From NCBI RefSeq assembly GCF_020184175.1, contig NW_026083135.1, positions 1 through 64,000 of the forward strand: a stretch of DNA of 64,000 nucleotides, in the 5' to 3' direction. The notes under the pieces are model-generated. The model searched no databases. It worked only from the letters and a program-made list of their open reading frames with translations, and had not been told where the DNA came from. This document shows positions 21,599 to 31,872 of the stretch, piece by piece. Source of the DNA: Aphis gossypii (Eukaryota; Arthropoda; Insecta; Hemiptera; Aphididae). Position 1 is the first letter of the stretch, and every line of letters begins with the position of its first letter. A program made the position numbers and the translations under genes.

Positions 21599-23771
21599 TT
21601 AGTCTTTTTTGTAGATATTCTGGTTATGTAACTGTATATGCTCATTTGTTACCTTGAAATCTGCACTAGTTTGGTTTTTGTCTTGAAATGAGGAACGGAT
21701 TATAGTAACCGCATTGACAGTGTTGTCTCCAAGTCGGTTTCTCTTCTTGGTCTTTACATCATTTAAAATAGAAAATATTCGCTCAGCTGAGGCATTACTA
21801 TGTGGCAAGGTCAAAACTAGTTTTGCTAAGGTGCAAATGTTGGAAAATTTTAAAATGTCACTAAAAAAATCTTTTGCTGTACTTACCTCCTGCCAAAATT
21901 CTGGGATACCTAAGTTTTTTAATTTTATTAGTTGTTCTTCGCTGTAGAAATATAACATTTCACGCCATTCTTCTACAGCTTTATTTTTGTCAATAAAGTG
22001 TTTAAATGTTTCCCTTGTTAATGGTAAATCTCTGACCATATTCCTTTTAGTAGGATCAAGACATATATTTGGATCTAAAAATTCAAATTCTTTGAAAAAT
22101 TGATTATAGATTGGAAGTCTTATAGCTATTTCCTCAGCAGCTTTAATATAAAAAGTCAAGCATGTATTTTTAAAATCAATAATAATTGTTCTGGGAAGAA
22201 GTTTGATAAAATCTTCACACTCTGAACCAACAAATATTTCAGACACTGGTAAATAAATATTGGGATTAGAAAATGAAATTTTACCTATTTCATCAGTTAC
22301 AAGAAATTCCGGTTTAATAAAATTTTGGGCAAGTGTTTTCAAGAGTCTAATTGAATGTCTGTAGATTTCGTGGATAATAATATTTTTAGTTTGAAACATG
22401 GCATTAAATGAGTTAAAAAAATTTAAAGAATATTTTAAAAAATAAAAATATGCTTTGACTACATTGTTATTTAAAGTATCTAAAATTGTTTCTGCGCTTT
22501 TTAAGTGATCTTCATTAACTGCTAAAAGAAAATAATGTGTTAAACTATTCCAGCATTCTAACATCCTTACTACACATTGGTGCATCGCCAACCATCTAGT
22601 GTCTGCTAGCTTCAATACTTTTTTTTTTTCTTCGCCAAAAAACTGTTGGATTTCTTGGAGAATTGCAGTGCGTTTAGCACTACCTGAAATATAAGTTGCT
22701 ACCTGAAAATAAAAACATAGATTTTACATTTTTAATTTTTTTGAATATTAAGCCTTCTAAAAAAATGAATATACAAAAATATGCTATTAACTTAATAATT
22801 ACCAATCTAATTAAATCTTCAGGTGATCGAGGTAGTTTTGCTGTTGCTTTGCTAGCAACTAGAGCAGCGGAGTGACAAATACACTGCATTAGAACAAGAT
22901 TTGGGAGATCATTTTTTAAATGTGCAAAAAATGAGTTATTTTTTCCAACCATTACGTTGGCACCATCACTCGCTACTCCAACTAAATTTGTTAATGGAAT
23001 TTTTTTTGTACTCAAACACATTTTAAATTCTTCACATATTTTTATTGCACTGCAGTCTGTAGCATTTATCTTAACTAATTCTAATAATCTAGTATGCATA
23101 GTTCCATAGTTAGGATGAACATAATTTACTAGAACACAAAGAAATTTTCTAGAACAGATGTCTGTGCTTTCATCTACCAGCACAGAAAAGGGACATTTAC
23201 GAATAATATTTATTGTCTCTTCAATTTCGACAGGTGCGAGAATATTGTTTATTATGCTAGTACATTTTTTTCGATGCAATTGAATACCCTGAGCGATTTT
23301 TGAATCATAAAATATATCATGTAAGATAGGCGTCAAAGTATCAACCGCTTGAAACGCAACATTATGATTTGCAAAAAAAGCAGCTAACTTAATTTCTGCA
23401 CGTTTGACATCATTATCTAATTTTATTTTTTCTACAGATTTAGAATTTTGTGAGAAAACGTTCAGATTTGGTGTTCCCCTCAATCCCTTTACGTTTAATA
23501 TATGTTTTTTCCCTAGACTATGCTTCTCTAGCTCACTTTTTCCACACACAAGTATAACATTGCAAGCTTTACATTTGCATTTAGTCTTGTCATCAGGTAA
23601 TTCTTGAAGCCAACACTTAAAATCTTTTAATTTTAACCATTCATGTCTAAATAATTTAGTCTGTACTCTCTTTTTTTCCTCTTTGGTTAGTTCATTGCGT
23701 TGAGATCTTTTTTTTTTCGGAGTCAATGGTCCAGTTTGAGATTCTTGATTTTGATCAGAATCAGAGTCCAT
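21599..23771 (-). CDS. hAT transposase, two exons, apparently intact (BED-type finger)
   Basis: Exon 1 is 23771-22803 (323 codons, phase 0, donor ATTG|GTAATT); exon 2 is 22702-21599 (acceptor TTTTCAG, 367 codons plus stop). The 99-bp intron keeps the frame, including through an 11-A run. The predicted protein has about 690 residues: basic start, a Cys2-His2 BED-like finger (CKCKACNVIL then HSLGKKH, about 67-90), FSVLVDESTD (first Asp, about 200), VGVASDGANVMVG (second Asp, about 265), QCICHSAALVAS, LKLADTRWLAMHQC (hAT Trp motif) and TLPHSNASAERIFSILNDVK (dimerisation, near 620). It cuts and pastes its DNA in the nucleus. It resembles proteins annotated as ZNF862-like. Element ends not located; repeated TTTCCCTGCATTCC near 24300 may belong to it. 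Confidence 0.85.
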
Positions 23772-24973
23772 ATTTTATAATTTTTAAAATTTTAGAATTT
23801 AAATAATTATTAGTTAATCCAAGTTAACACTTAAAAAGATTAACGAAACACATAATCATTTAATCTGTTATCATCGATGATCACGGAGTACGGACTAAGA
23901 TATTATATCTATCTTATTAGTTATTAATTATTATATATAGTCCGTGTCGATGATTGACATAAAATTTGATATCAAAATATGTACCCAAACAACTTACTAC
24001 GGTTTATAACAACGAAGATAGCAAAGATAATACAATCTTTATTATCTATAGGTGTTATAGAATAAATACAGATTTAGGTATAGGATATTATATCACAGAA
24101 TAAAATAATAAAAATAATAATTTTATTCTGTGATTATATTATTATGTGATAACTAATAAGGCTATTGTTCGAAATTGCCGCCGTTTTTATCACGGCCTCT
24201 GCAACCGGTAACAAAAAAATAATTTTATAAAATTATTAAAAACCTACAAAATATATACAATCACAAAATTTCCCGTTTACAAGTCATTTTTGCTTTAGTT
24301 TCCCTGCATTCCCGTTTAGTAAAATTTCAACCAAATTTCCCTGCATTCCGGGAAATTCCCTTCAACATACCATCACCGCGGCACTGCCGCGGTCTACGTT
24401 ATGCGCTGATGCGTGTCGTTATATCGGTGCCTGCCTACCTATAACAACATGGCAATAATAATAATATCTTAAATATACGAAATATGCACGTGCGTGCACC
24501 GTTTTCCATTGACACCGTAATATTATAATATTATCGCATACATAACACGCGTATAGGTACACCGTCACCGCACATAGTTATTTAGACGGTTGCCATGGGG
24601 GAGGGGGAGTTTTCGTACGAAAAAAAAAGAGTTAAAATAAAATATCGGGTTGCGCGACGTCGCACGCACTTGCATAATTCACTCGTGTGTGCGGGTACGC
24701 GATTTACATACGTTTTTCACGGCCCCGTCCGTATGTGTGCGTTTTTGGAGTATTTTCCAGCCGGGTTGATGCCACTGATTTTCTGGGCCAGTCGTTTTTT
24801 CCCGATCAGTGACGATATATTTTTGATTCGCCGACCGAACACTATTATAATAATATTATAATATCGATATCTACGTGTTTGACACTGCGGCGCACCCAAC
24901 CGCCGAATATGCATATAAAACGATGCGCTTGGCTTAATGACTTGGTTTCGAGAAACTAAATAATATTATGTTA
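23772..24973. other. Non-coding stretch between two hATs
   Basis: Contains TTTCCCTGCATTCC twice (about 24299 and 24341), possibly hAT subterminal sequence, then a GC-richer segment with CGCGGCACTGCCGCGG (24376-24391), a strong hairpin. An 88-codon frame at 24595-24861 shows no family resemblance and I do not call it a gene. Confidence 0.5.
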
Positions 24974-24981
24974 CTAATTCA
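24974..24981. repeat. Target site duplication of hAT, left copy
   Basis: CTAATTCA directly before the hAT terminus at 24982; the identical 8 bases lie at 28374-28381 directly after the right terminus. Confidence 0.9.
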
Positions 24982-25460
24982 CAGGGCTTATTCTAAAGCG
25001 CAGTTGGGCTTACTTTGCGTATTTGGAAAAGCTAGATGCGCACTTGATAATCATTTTTTGCGTAATTGATTATAAATCAATGAAAATACTAAACTATGTT
25101 TATTATTAGAAGTGGTATGTAAGATCCAACTTTTTGGAGTTTGGGTTTTCTTAGAATACGTAATACCATTGATTATAAATACTTACATCTAAATACTTGT
25201 ATTTGTAATCAATGGTAATACCGAATACCGATAATATTTCGTATGATATTTATAATTATTATAGATTTATATTTTATATTATGCCGGCAGTACACATTCG
25301 CCGAAGTGAGGCAAGGCGACGTTCGGCTGTTCTCGCGATATACTTGCGTATTCGTTATCGTGTATAAATTTTGTTTTTGTCATTTATTTTTACATTTTGT
25401 GAAAAACGTTCACTGAACAACGGCAACCAGCAGCGATACGCGACGTATTTTCAGTAAAAC

Positions 25461-25758
25461 GTAAGTATATACAAATCAATAAAATTTCAAATATACAATA
25501 TAAAAAAAATTATTTATATGCTAAAAATAAAAAGGTAGATTATCATCAATTCCCGTATGTTATTGCAATTTTTTTTTTATGTATAGAATATTTTAATCTG
25601 TAAATTGCTATGTCCTTATAAGCTAGAGAAATATTTTCAAAATAATAAATCCAATTAAACCAAACTATGAACATCTAATTGTAGATATTAGGTACTTACT
25701 CGTAAGTCGTAAATCGTAATAGGTAATAACCAATCAGGAATAAATTTGTTTTTTTTAG
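25461..25758 (+). other. Intron in the 5' leader of the hAT transposase gene
   Basis: Donor AAAAC|GTAAGTATAT at 25461 and acceptor TTTTTTTTAG at 25757-25758 with a T-rich tract. Exon 2 begins GCTATGGCT, three bases before the ATG. The leader exon lies in the GC-richer stretch at about 25280-25460. This predicts a spliced transcript from a promoter near the left terminus. Confidence 0.55.
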
Positions 25759-25761
25759 GCT

Positions 25762-28107
25762 ATGGCTAAACGAAACAATAATATGAATGACTCATTAACT
25801 AAATGGTTATCATCGGTAAACCCTTCATGCCTACCAAATACTAATACCAGTATTACAACCACGATCGATGTCACAACTACAACCAAAATCTCTAATGTCA
25901 CTACTACAACGAAAATCTCTAATTTCACTACTACTAGTACTGCTAGTGATATTACAACGATAATTTCAAGTAAACCTACCGTAAAAAATAATTCTGAAAC
26001 ATTTCAGCATATGCACCGACACGGAAAACATTATATTAAATGCATTGCTTGTAATAAATATCCTGATATCGTAAAAAAACATACAATAAAGTCACAAATA
26101 CCAAAAATAACTCAAGATCTCGGCGCTTTATTTAGACAAGAAGTAATTGATAACCATTTAACAAAACCGTATCATACAATCAGTATAAAAATGCTACGTC
26201 TTTCTACGTCGCCTAATTCTATAGTTCAACAATCTACCCAAATGGGTCGTGCTATTTTAAAGGCTAATGAAAAACTCGGGGATAAAATTGGTTCACTAAT
26301 GATACATACGTATGGGGATGCTAAAAAATTAACTCTGAGTGCATATACATATCCTATGAGAGTAATAACTGGTCAAATGGCTTCTAACTTTACTTTTAAT
26401 GAATTAAATGAAAATAATACGTATGATTTTCAATATTTGACTCCAGCGTCACATAAAGAATTCCTTCAGTGTATTGTGAAAAGTTATAAAAAAACATTTT
26501 CGGATAAATTAATTTCAGAAACAATATCTATGTCATTGCGTTGCGATGGATCGGTGGATCGTTCACAGATAGATAAAATTTATATAATACTTAAAACAGT
26601 ATCCTCAAAAGGAATTGAAGAGCAGTATTTTTTGGGCGCAGGGCAAGTTGAACAAAGAGGTGCTGAGGGAATTTTGGACGCTATTGAAACAGCTTGTATA
26701 AATAACGTAGGTCATGATGTTACCGAATATATTTTTAAAAATATATCATCGATTGTTACTGATGGTGCTGCAGTTAATATTGGTAGTAAAGGAGGTTTAT
26801 GGACATTGGTTGAAAACAAATGGAGAAATAATTCAAATAAAAGTAATGTACCATTAATTAAGATTTGGTGTGCTGTTCATCGGTCAAATCTTGCATGGAA
26901 AGATGTAAGTTCTACCGTAGCAGAAGTATCTCATATCGTAAGCAAGTTGTCAGGAATTTCTGCTTTTTTCCACAACTCAGCACTTCGAACTAGAGAACTA
27001 CAACAACTGTCTAAGGAAAATAATTTGCAGCTAATAAGGATACCAAAATTTTTTCAAGTGCGATGGACAGAGTTTTCTTTTAATTTAGTTAACTCAATAT
27101 TAATTTCATGGAAAGCTCTAGTTATATATATGCAAAATTCCAAAGAGAAAGAGTCCAATGGATTTTTATTATTATTAACTAATAAAGACACTATTTTTTT
27201 ATTAGCATTTTTGGCAGATGTATTGGCCATTTTTAGTCGTTATCAACAAACTATTCAAAGTGATAAAATAACAGTCTTGGATCTTGTTAAACATACTGAG
27301 TCAGTTATAAACAAAATTAAATCATTGAGTTCGATTAATTTAGTTGGAGGTTGGGTAGATGTACTCGAAGATGAACTTAAAGGTACTGATGGGAAAGCTC
27401 TAAAAGATATAAAATTAATTGATTTTCAAGAAAAACGAAAACACAGGCATAATTTGTATGTAACTGAAAATAGATCTGTAAGTGCTATATGCCATGAAAT
27501 AGTAGAAACTTTGGCTAATTTTTTGCAAGACCGCATAGACATTGATGAATATTTTGTTAGAACTATTAAACCTGTTGCTAACCTTGATTGCAATGCTAAC
27601 ATCAAGAATGTATTTGACGTTTTGGGCAAGGATTTAGATTTAGCTGATCTAAATATGGAGTATGCCGATTTAATGGAACATGATAGATTAGAAGAGATAC
27701 AGCAAATGCCATTGCCTAAATTAGTACAATATTTATCTGGGTCCGACGAATTTAAAAATATTACCATTTTACTTGCTCGCGTGATTGCTGCAAAACCTCA
27801 CAGCGCTGACGTTGAACGATTAATTAGTAAAAGTAACATTCTTAAGTCAATTAATCGTCAAAGTTTACATGTAGAAACAGAAAATGAATATCTTTTTATT
27901 CATTTTAACATGCCTGTTCTTCAAAATTGGGACCCAAGACCAGCAATCCAAATATGGTTGAACCAACATGAACGCCGCATAAAAGATACACCTAAAGCCA
28001 AAGAACAGGAATGGTTTAACGGGATATTTTTGGAAGCGAAAAAAAGAAAATTTGATGACCAAACTGAAGATCAAACTGAACAAAAAATTAAAAAAAGAAT
28101 GTTCTAA
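25762..28107 (+). CDS. hAT transposase, KIAA1586-like, intact 781 aa
   Basis: Single open frame from ATG 25762, preceded by a splice acceptor. N-terminus (about 20-80) is Thr/Ser repeat-rich (TTTTKISN repeated), followed by a small finger-like HYIKCIACNKYPDIV. Catalytic core: SLRCDGSVDRSQ (Asp near 261), SSIVTDGAAVNIGSKGG (Asp near 334), WCAVHRSNLAWKD, VRWTEF (Trp near 435), and the dimerisation segment RVIAAKPHSADVERLISKSN with the third acid Glu near 685. These are hAT landmarks; vertebrate KIAA1586 and many aphid genes labelled E3 SUMO-protein ligase KIAA1586-like share them, though that label does not establish ligase activity. It acts in the nucleus on the flanking 15-bp termini. No stop or frameshift. 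Confidence 0.92.
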   Translation: MAKRNNNMNDSLTKWLSSVNPSCLPNTNTSITTTIDVTTTTKISNVTTTTKISNFTTTSTASDITTIISSKPTVKNNSETFQHMHRHGKHYIKCIACNKYPDIVKKHTIKSQIPKITQDLGALFRQEVIDNHLTKPYHTISIKMLRLSTSPNSIVQQSTQMGRAILKANEKLGDKIGSLMIHTYGDAKKLTLSAYTYPMRVITGQMASNFTFNELNENNTYDFQYLTPASHKEFLQCIVKSYKKTFSDKLISETISMSLRCDGSVDRSQIDKIYIILKTVSSKGIEEQYFLGAGQVEQRGAEGILDAIETACINNVGHDVTEYIFKNISSIVTDGAAVNIGSKGGLWTLVENKWRNNSNKSNVPLIKIWCAVHRSNLAWKDVSSTVAEVSHIVSKLSGISAFFHNSALRTRELQQLSKENNLQLIRIPKFFQVRWTEFSFNLVNSILISWKALVIYMQNSKEKESNGFLLLLTNKDTIFLLAFLADVLAIFSRYQQTIQSDKITVLDLVKHTESVINKIKSLSSINLVGGWVDVLEDELKGTDGKALKDIKLIDFQEKRKHRHNLYVTENRSVSAICHEIVETLANFLQDRIDIDEYFVRTIKPVANLDCNANIKNVFDVLGKDLDLADLNMEYADLMEHDRLEEIQQMPLPKLVQYLSGSDEFKNITILLARVIAAKPHSADVERLISKSNILKSINRQSLHVETENEYLFIHFNMPVLQNWDPRPAIQIWLNQHERRIKDTPKAKEQEWFNGIFLEAKKRKFDDQTEDQTEQKIKKRMF

Positions 28108-28381
28108 CATTGTGCTAAGTAGCTAAGTATTATGTATATAAATATTATTTTAAAAAGTAAAAAGAATATTAATTAAAATAAAATGTCTTAAACGTGAATG
28201 TTGATGTTATTTTTTTATAATAGGTTAAATTTTAAATTATTCCACATTGAAACTAAACATGTTATCATTTTTAGCTATAGTTTGATATTATATTTCGAGA
28301 TTATTACTGTTCTATTTATATAGGCTTATTTTTAAAAATGCGTAGTTGATAAAAATCCTTAGAATAAGCCCTGCTAATTCA

Positions 28382-29708
28382 AAAACGGTACGACAGTTAT
28401 TCGGTAGATCACGCAGTTCGATTGGAAGAAATAAATCAAATCAGGAAATCTGTCTAAAATTTAATTCGATTAATAAGATTACCTAATAATTTTGATAAGT
28501 CAAATGTTGTGTACACAGCAGTAATTATGCCGAGGGCCCGCGATAGATCGCTAAAATATTTTCAAGGCCTATCAATATAATATTATATTGGAATTCTATA
28601 CGTCACTATAATATAGTAGCGTTTAATCGATGGCCGTTACGACACATTTCAGAAAAATTATTTTTAACGGTGTATAGCTACATAATATGCGAGATAAGAA
28701 ATTAGAAAACGTAATATATTTTAAATTTCGTGTTGATTGATTCGCCCACGTGTCATTTATCTCACGTACATAATATATGATTTATGATCTGATTATATAA
28801 ATGGCAGGGCCTCGGAATCGAACGAGACATGGTTGTGTTGCAGAGATTTATTAGCTCTTTTATAGGTATATAGTATTGTTGCTTGCCGCCTGAATGCTTG
28901 ATCTATTTGAGACTTAACCTTTAAGATAGATCACAATTGATTGCAATTACGGTTTTAACGTCAAAGTGAGTGGTGTATGACCCGATTGTAAAATGCTCTT
29001 TCAACCGTCTCTTAAATCAACTAAATTGTCTTACGAGCTCCACGGTAGGATCCTCTATTTCATAATTTACAATGCTCGAGGGCCGTCGGTATAGATATCT
29101 ATAGATATTCAATTATAGCAATAAATTTACAAATAGATGTATCTTTGAATTAATAAGTTACTAAACCAATCACTGTTGTTTTAATGACCTTATAGTGTTT
29201 CGATGGCTTTATTCGTGTAAATATTGGTCAAACGTGTTTTCCTAATTGGGAAGCACAATAATCGTATTGAAATAAAATCGTATTTTTTCAATAGGAACAC
29301 AAAGACATAATATTTATAAAAACTCGTTATACTCGATATTTAGTGATTACTGCATATTACCCATCAGGGTCCACGACAATTCCGTCCTATCGTTACGTCA
29401 CTGGTTCTGTGATTTGTTATAGTTTTTCAGTACGTCAAAATCGTCCAGTATAGGGATACCCATGTAAGAACGCGTATTGAATGTTTTCCATAGTTCACTA
29501 TATAACTTATATCGTGTACGACATGCCAGATGAGTAGACGACACTGTAGCCAGGTAACTAATTTTTCCGAACACTATTTAATTGTTATAATAATCGTATT
29601 TGAAAAATCGAGACGATATTTATTGAATCGCGGTCGATTCCGTTTGTCGTCTGTGTTCCCGTAGCCACACGCACCCTGTACGTACGGATAGCGATATTCA
29701 TCTTATTA
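28382..29708. other. Non-coding interval, probably old host or decayed repeat sequence
   Basis: No frame above 60 codons. Mixed base composition with scattered CpG. I recognise no repeat family. It ends at the TA target (29707-29708) of the mariner element. Confidence 0.55.
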
Positions 29709-30464
29709 CAGTATGTCCCAAAAGTCCCGTATCACCCTTAATATCTCCATGTAAAATCATTATATTTAAACGCGGTTTTTTTTACAGTACTAAGTATGAA
29801 AATTCTGATTGAATGGCATAAAATTCATTTTTTTTTTTTTTTTAATTCAAAAATTTTCAAAAAATTTTTTTACGCATTTAAGAATTTAAAATTTTTAAGA
29901 TAGCCATTTTGTTGAACATATTTTTTAAAACAGTTCAAAAAAAAAAAATACTAAAATTAAATAAAAATTGACCAAGTTAGAGCAAGTTATGTTTTTGAAT
30001 AATTGGTAAAAAAATCAATTATTGTTTCACATTTCAATAATGAAATATCTAATTTCAACACACGACAATACTTTTGCGTTCCTAATTAAAGTTTTGATTT
30101 GAATAGAAATAAAAATAGCCGTGTTATATCGTTTGCTGAACAGTGAAACTGGTTACCTATTTTTAAGTATTTTAATTATCATGAAGTGAACCTAAAGTTA
30201 CGGTATTGGACATAATCATACAGTTATAATTAATGCGATTTATAATAAAGATAGAGCTAGTTGAGTAGAGTATGTTTATAAATAATTGTAATAATAGTTA
30301 TGTAGGTATGCTGTTTTTAATGGTAATCTGTAAACATCTAATTATTAGTGAAGTTTTTAGGAAAGATTAAAATTAAAATTCAGATAATATTTTTAAACTT
30401 GATTGCTAATATAAAAAAAGATTTTATTACATAAAAACGAAAATAATTCATTACATTTTTATTT

Positions 30465-30622
30465 TTATAAATGTTCGAAATGACCTCCATTATTTGCAAC
30501 ACAGAGTTGAAGTTTTTCGACCCAAGCGTTCTTAACATTTCCTAATGTCTCGGGTAAGATATTTTGAATATTTTGTTCAATTTTATGACGAAGATCAGGC
30601 AATGAACACGACGGATACACAA
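30465..30622 (-). pseudogene. Mariner transposase C-terminal fragment (3' piece)
   Basis: Minus-strand frame reading CSLPDLRHKIEQNIQNILPE and ending NNGGHFEHL plus stop at 30465, a recognisable end of IS630/mariner-type transposases of insects. It is the continuation of the fragment at 40563-40665, separated by the 9.94-kb element X. The N-terminal helix-turn-helix domains and the first catalytic Asp are not present. Confidence 0.85.
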
Positions 30623-31015
30623 CCCGAGTAACATTTTTGGTTCAGGGAGAGTTCAGCTTATAGAACCATTTAAAGTGCTGAGTACCGTGTATATTTCCTT
30701 CACTGCATGGTGTTTATAGTCTATTTGAATACCGAAAATTAACATGGAGAACACGGTGTGTTATGAGTGCAAAGATAGTTCAAACACCGAACTAAAGAAA
30801 AACATTTAACTGTGCATGGATCAGTTCAGACATCGTGTAAACTCAAAAATTTGAACGGTGCATTCTCCGTGCAATGGTTTATTCAGCTACAGTGCAAATT
30901 AAAATAAATTAACAGTGCATTGTCTGTTCAATGGTAAGATCAAGCACAGTGCCATAGTAATTATATTGAACAGTGCACAGGTCGGTTCTGGTACAGTGCT
31001 AAAGGACAGTAGCGT
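30623..31015. repeat. Left subterminal repeats of element X
   Basis: Ten GTGC motifs occur in about 350 bp, most as CAGTGCA, CGGTGCAT, CCGTGCAA or CTGTGCAT, mixed with ACCGTGT and GTTCA motifs. They sit just inside the terminus, like the transposase-binding subterminal repeats of CACTA elements. Confidence 0.65.
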
Positions 31016-31872
31016 ATTTATTGGGGAGGGGTCCTCCCCTAAGATGTATACTTATTATTGATTACCTATTTAATTTTTACTTTTATATTTGAATGATTTT
31101 AAAGTGAGGTATTTAATATCCCCCTCCCTCAAAAAAATAAAATGGTTCACAGCTATACCATAGAAATGTAACACAGTCACAGTTGTACATATCTTATAAT
31201 CGGTCCATGCACCGAATCACAAAATCGTGCAGACCATTTCTGAGGTATATTATGAGATGACATTATAATAATAATAGCATCTTTAAAACTAGATTTATAT
31301 CCACAATTATTATTAATGATAATTTATTAAGTTATTAAAATACATTTTAACTATTAATTATTTTAATAATTATATATAATCTCTATTTCCTTTCAGATAT
31401 CCTTATACAGGTAAAACCAATTACCCTCAGTCTTCTATCTAAAATTTTCTTCAAAGTCCCGCCCTTCCACACTCGTACATCTGCCATTGTATTTTCTTAA
31501 ATAACTCCCCAATTATCTAACTCCTGTGCACTGCAAATCATGATTAATATTTTGCTATCCATTTTATGTGATATTACTATATTTAATAGCCAGTAATAGG
31601 TTGCATACATGTGAACAATAAGATACTATTTACTGATATGAAGTATACTTGGCAAGTACAAAATTAGAAACTAATTAATAAAATACTTAAAAAACTAGTT
31701 GTTATAAACATTTTTGTAGAAATATATAAAAAAAAATTATGTATCATAATAAAAAAATGATGCTTTGGAATACTAAGCAATTTCTAATGAAAGTAAAAAC
31801 AAACTTGTATAGGTATAATATAATATAAACATTAAAAGCAAATAAAATACTGCATGTAGGCCAAATCAATAT
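31016..31872. other. Non-coding 3' region of element X
   Basis: AT-rich. A CAGTAGCGTATTTATTGGGG stretch at about 31009-31028 followed by AGGGGTCCTCCCCT resembles a hAT terminus, and CCCCTCCCTC lies at about 31121; possibly a small nested insert without proven boundaries. No gene. Confidence 0.45.

Larger units (their letters stand above)
24982..28373 (+). mobile_element. Complete hAT element (KIAA1586-like), 3392 bp
   Basis: Inverted termini CAGGGCTTATTCTAA (24982) and TTAGAATAAGCCCTG (to 28373) match over 15 bases and are bounded by a perfect 8-bp duplication CTAATTCA. Inside are a 5' leader with an intron, one intact transposase gene and short 3' sequence. Intact ends, duplication and frame mean this copy could be autonomous or recently active. 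Confidence 0.92.

Noticed and set aside
24595..24861. 88-codon plus-strand frame starting MGEGEFSYEKKRVK
   Set aside because: No homology recognised, no splice or promoter support, and a competing antisense frame of similar length; probably chance in GC-richer DNA.
31009..31150. A nested hAT starting CAGTAGCGTATTT inside X
   Set aside because: No inverted partner end or 8-bp duplication was found, so it stays a possibility only.
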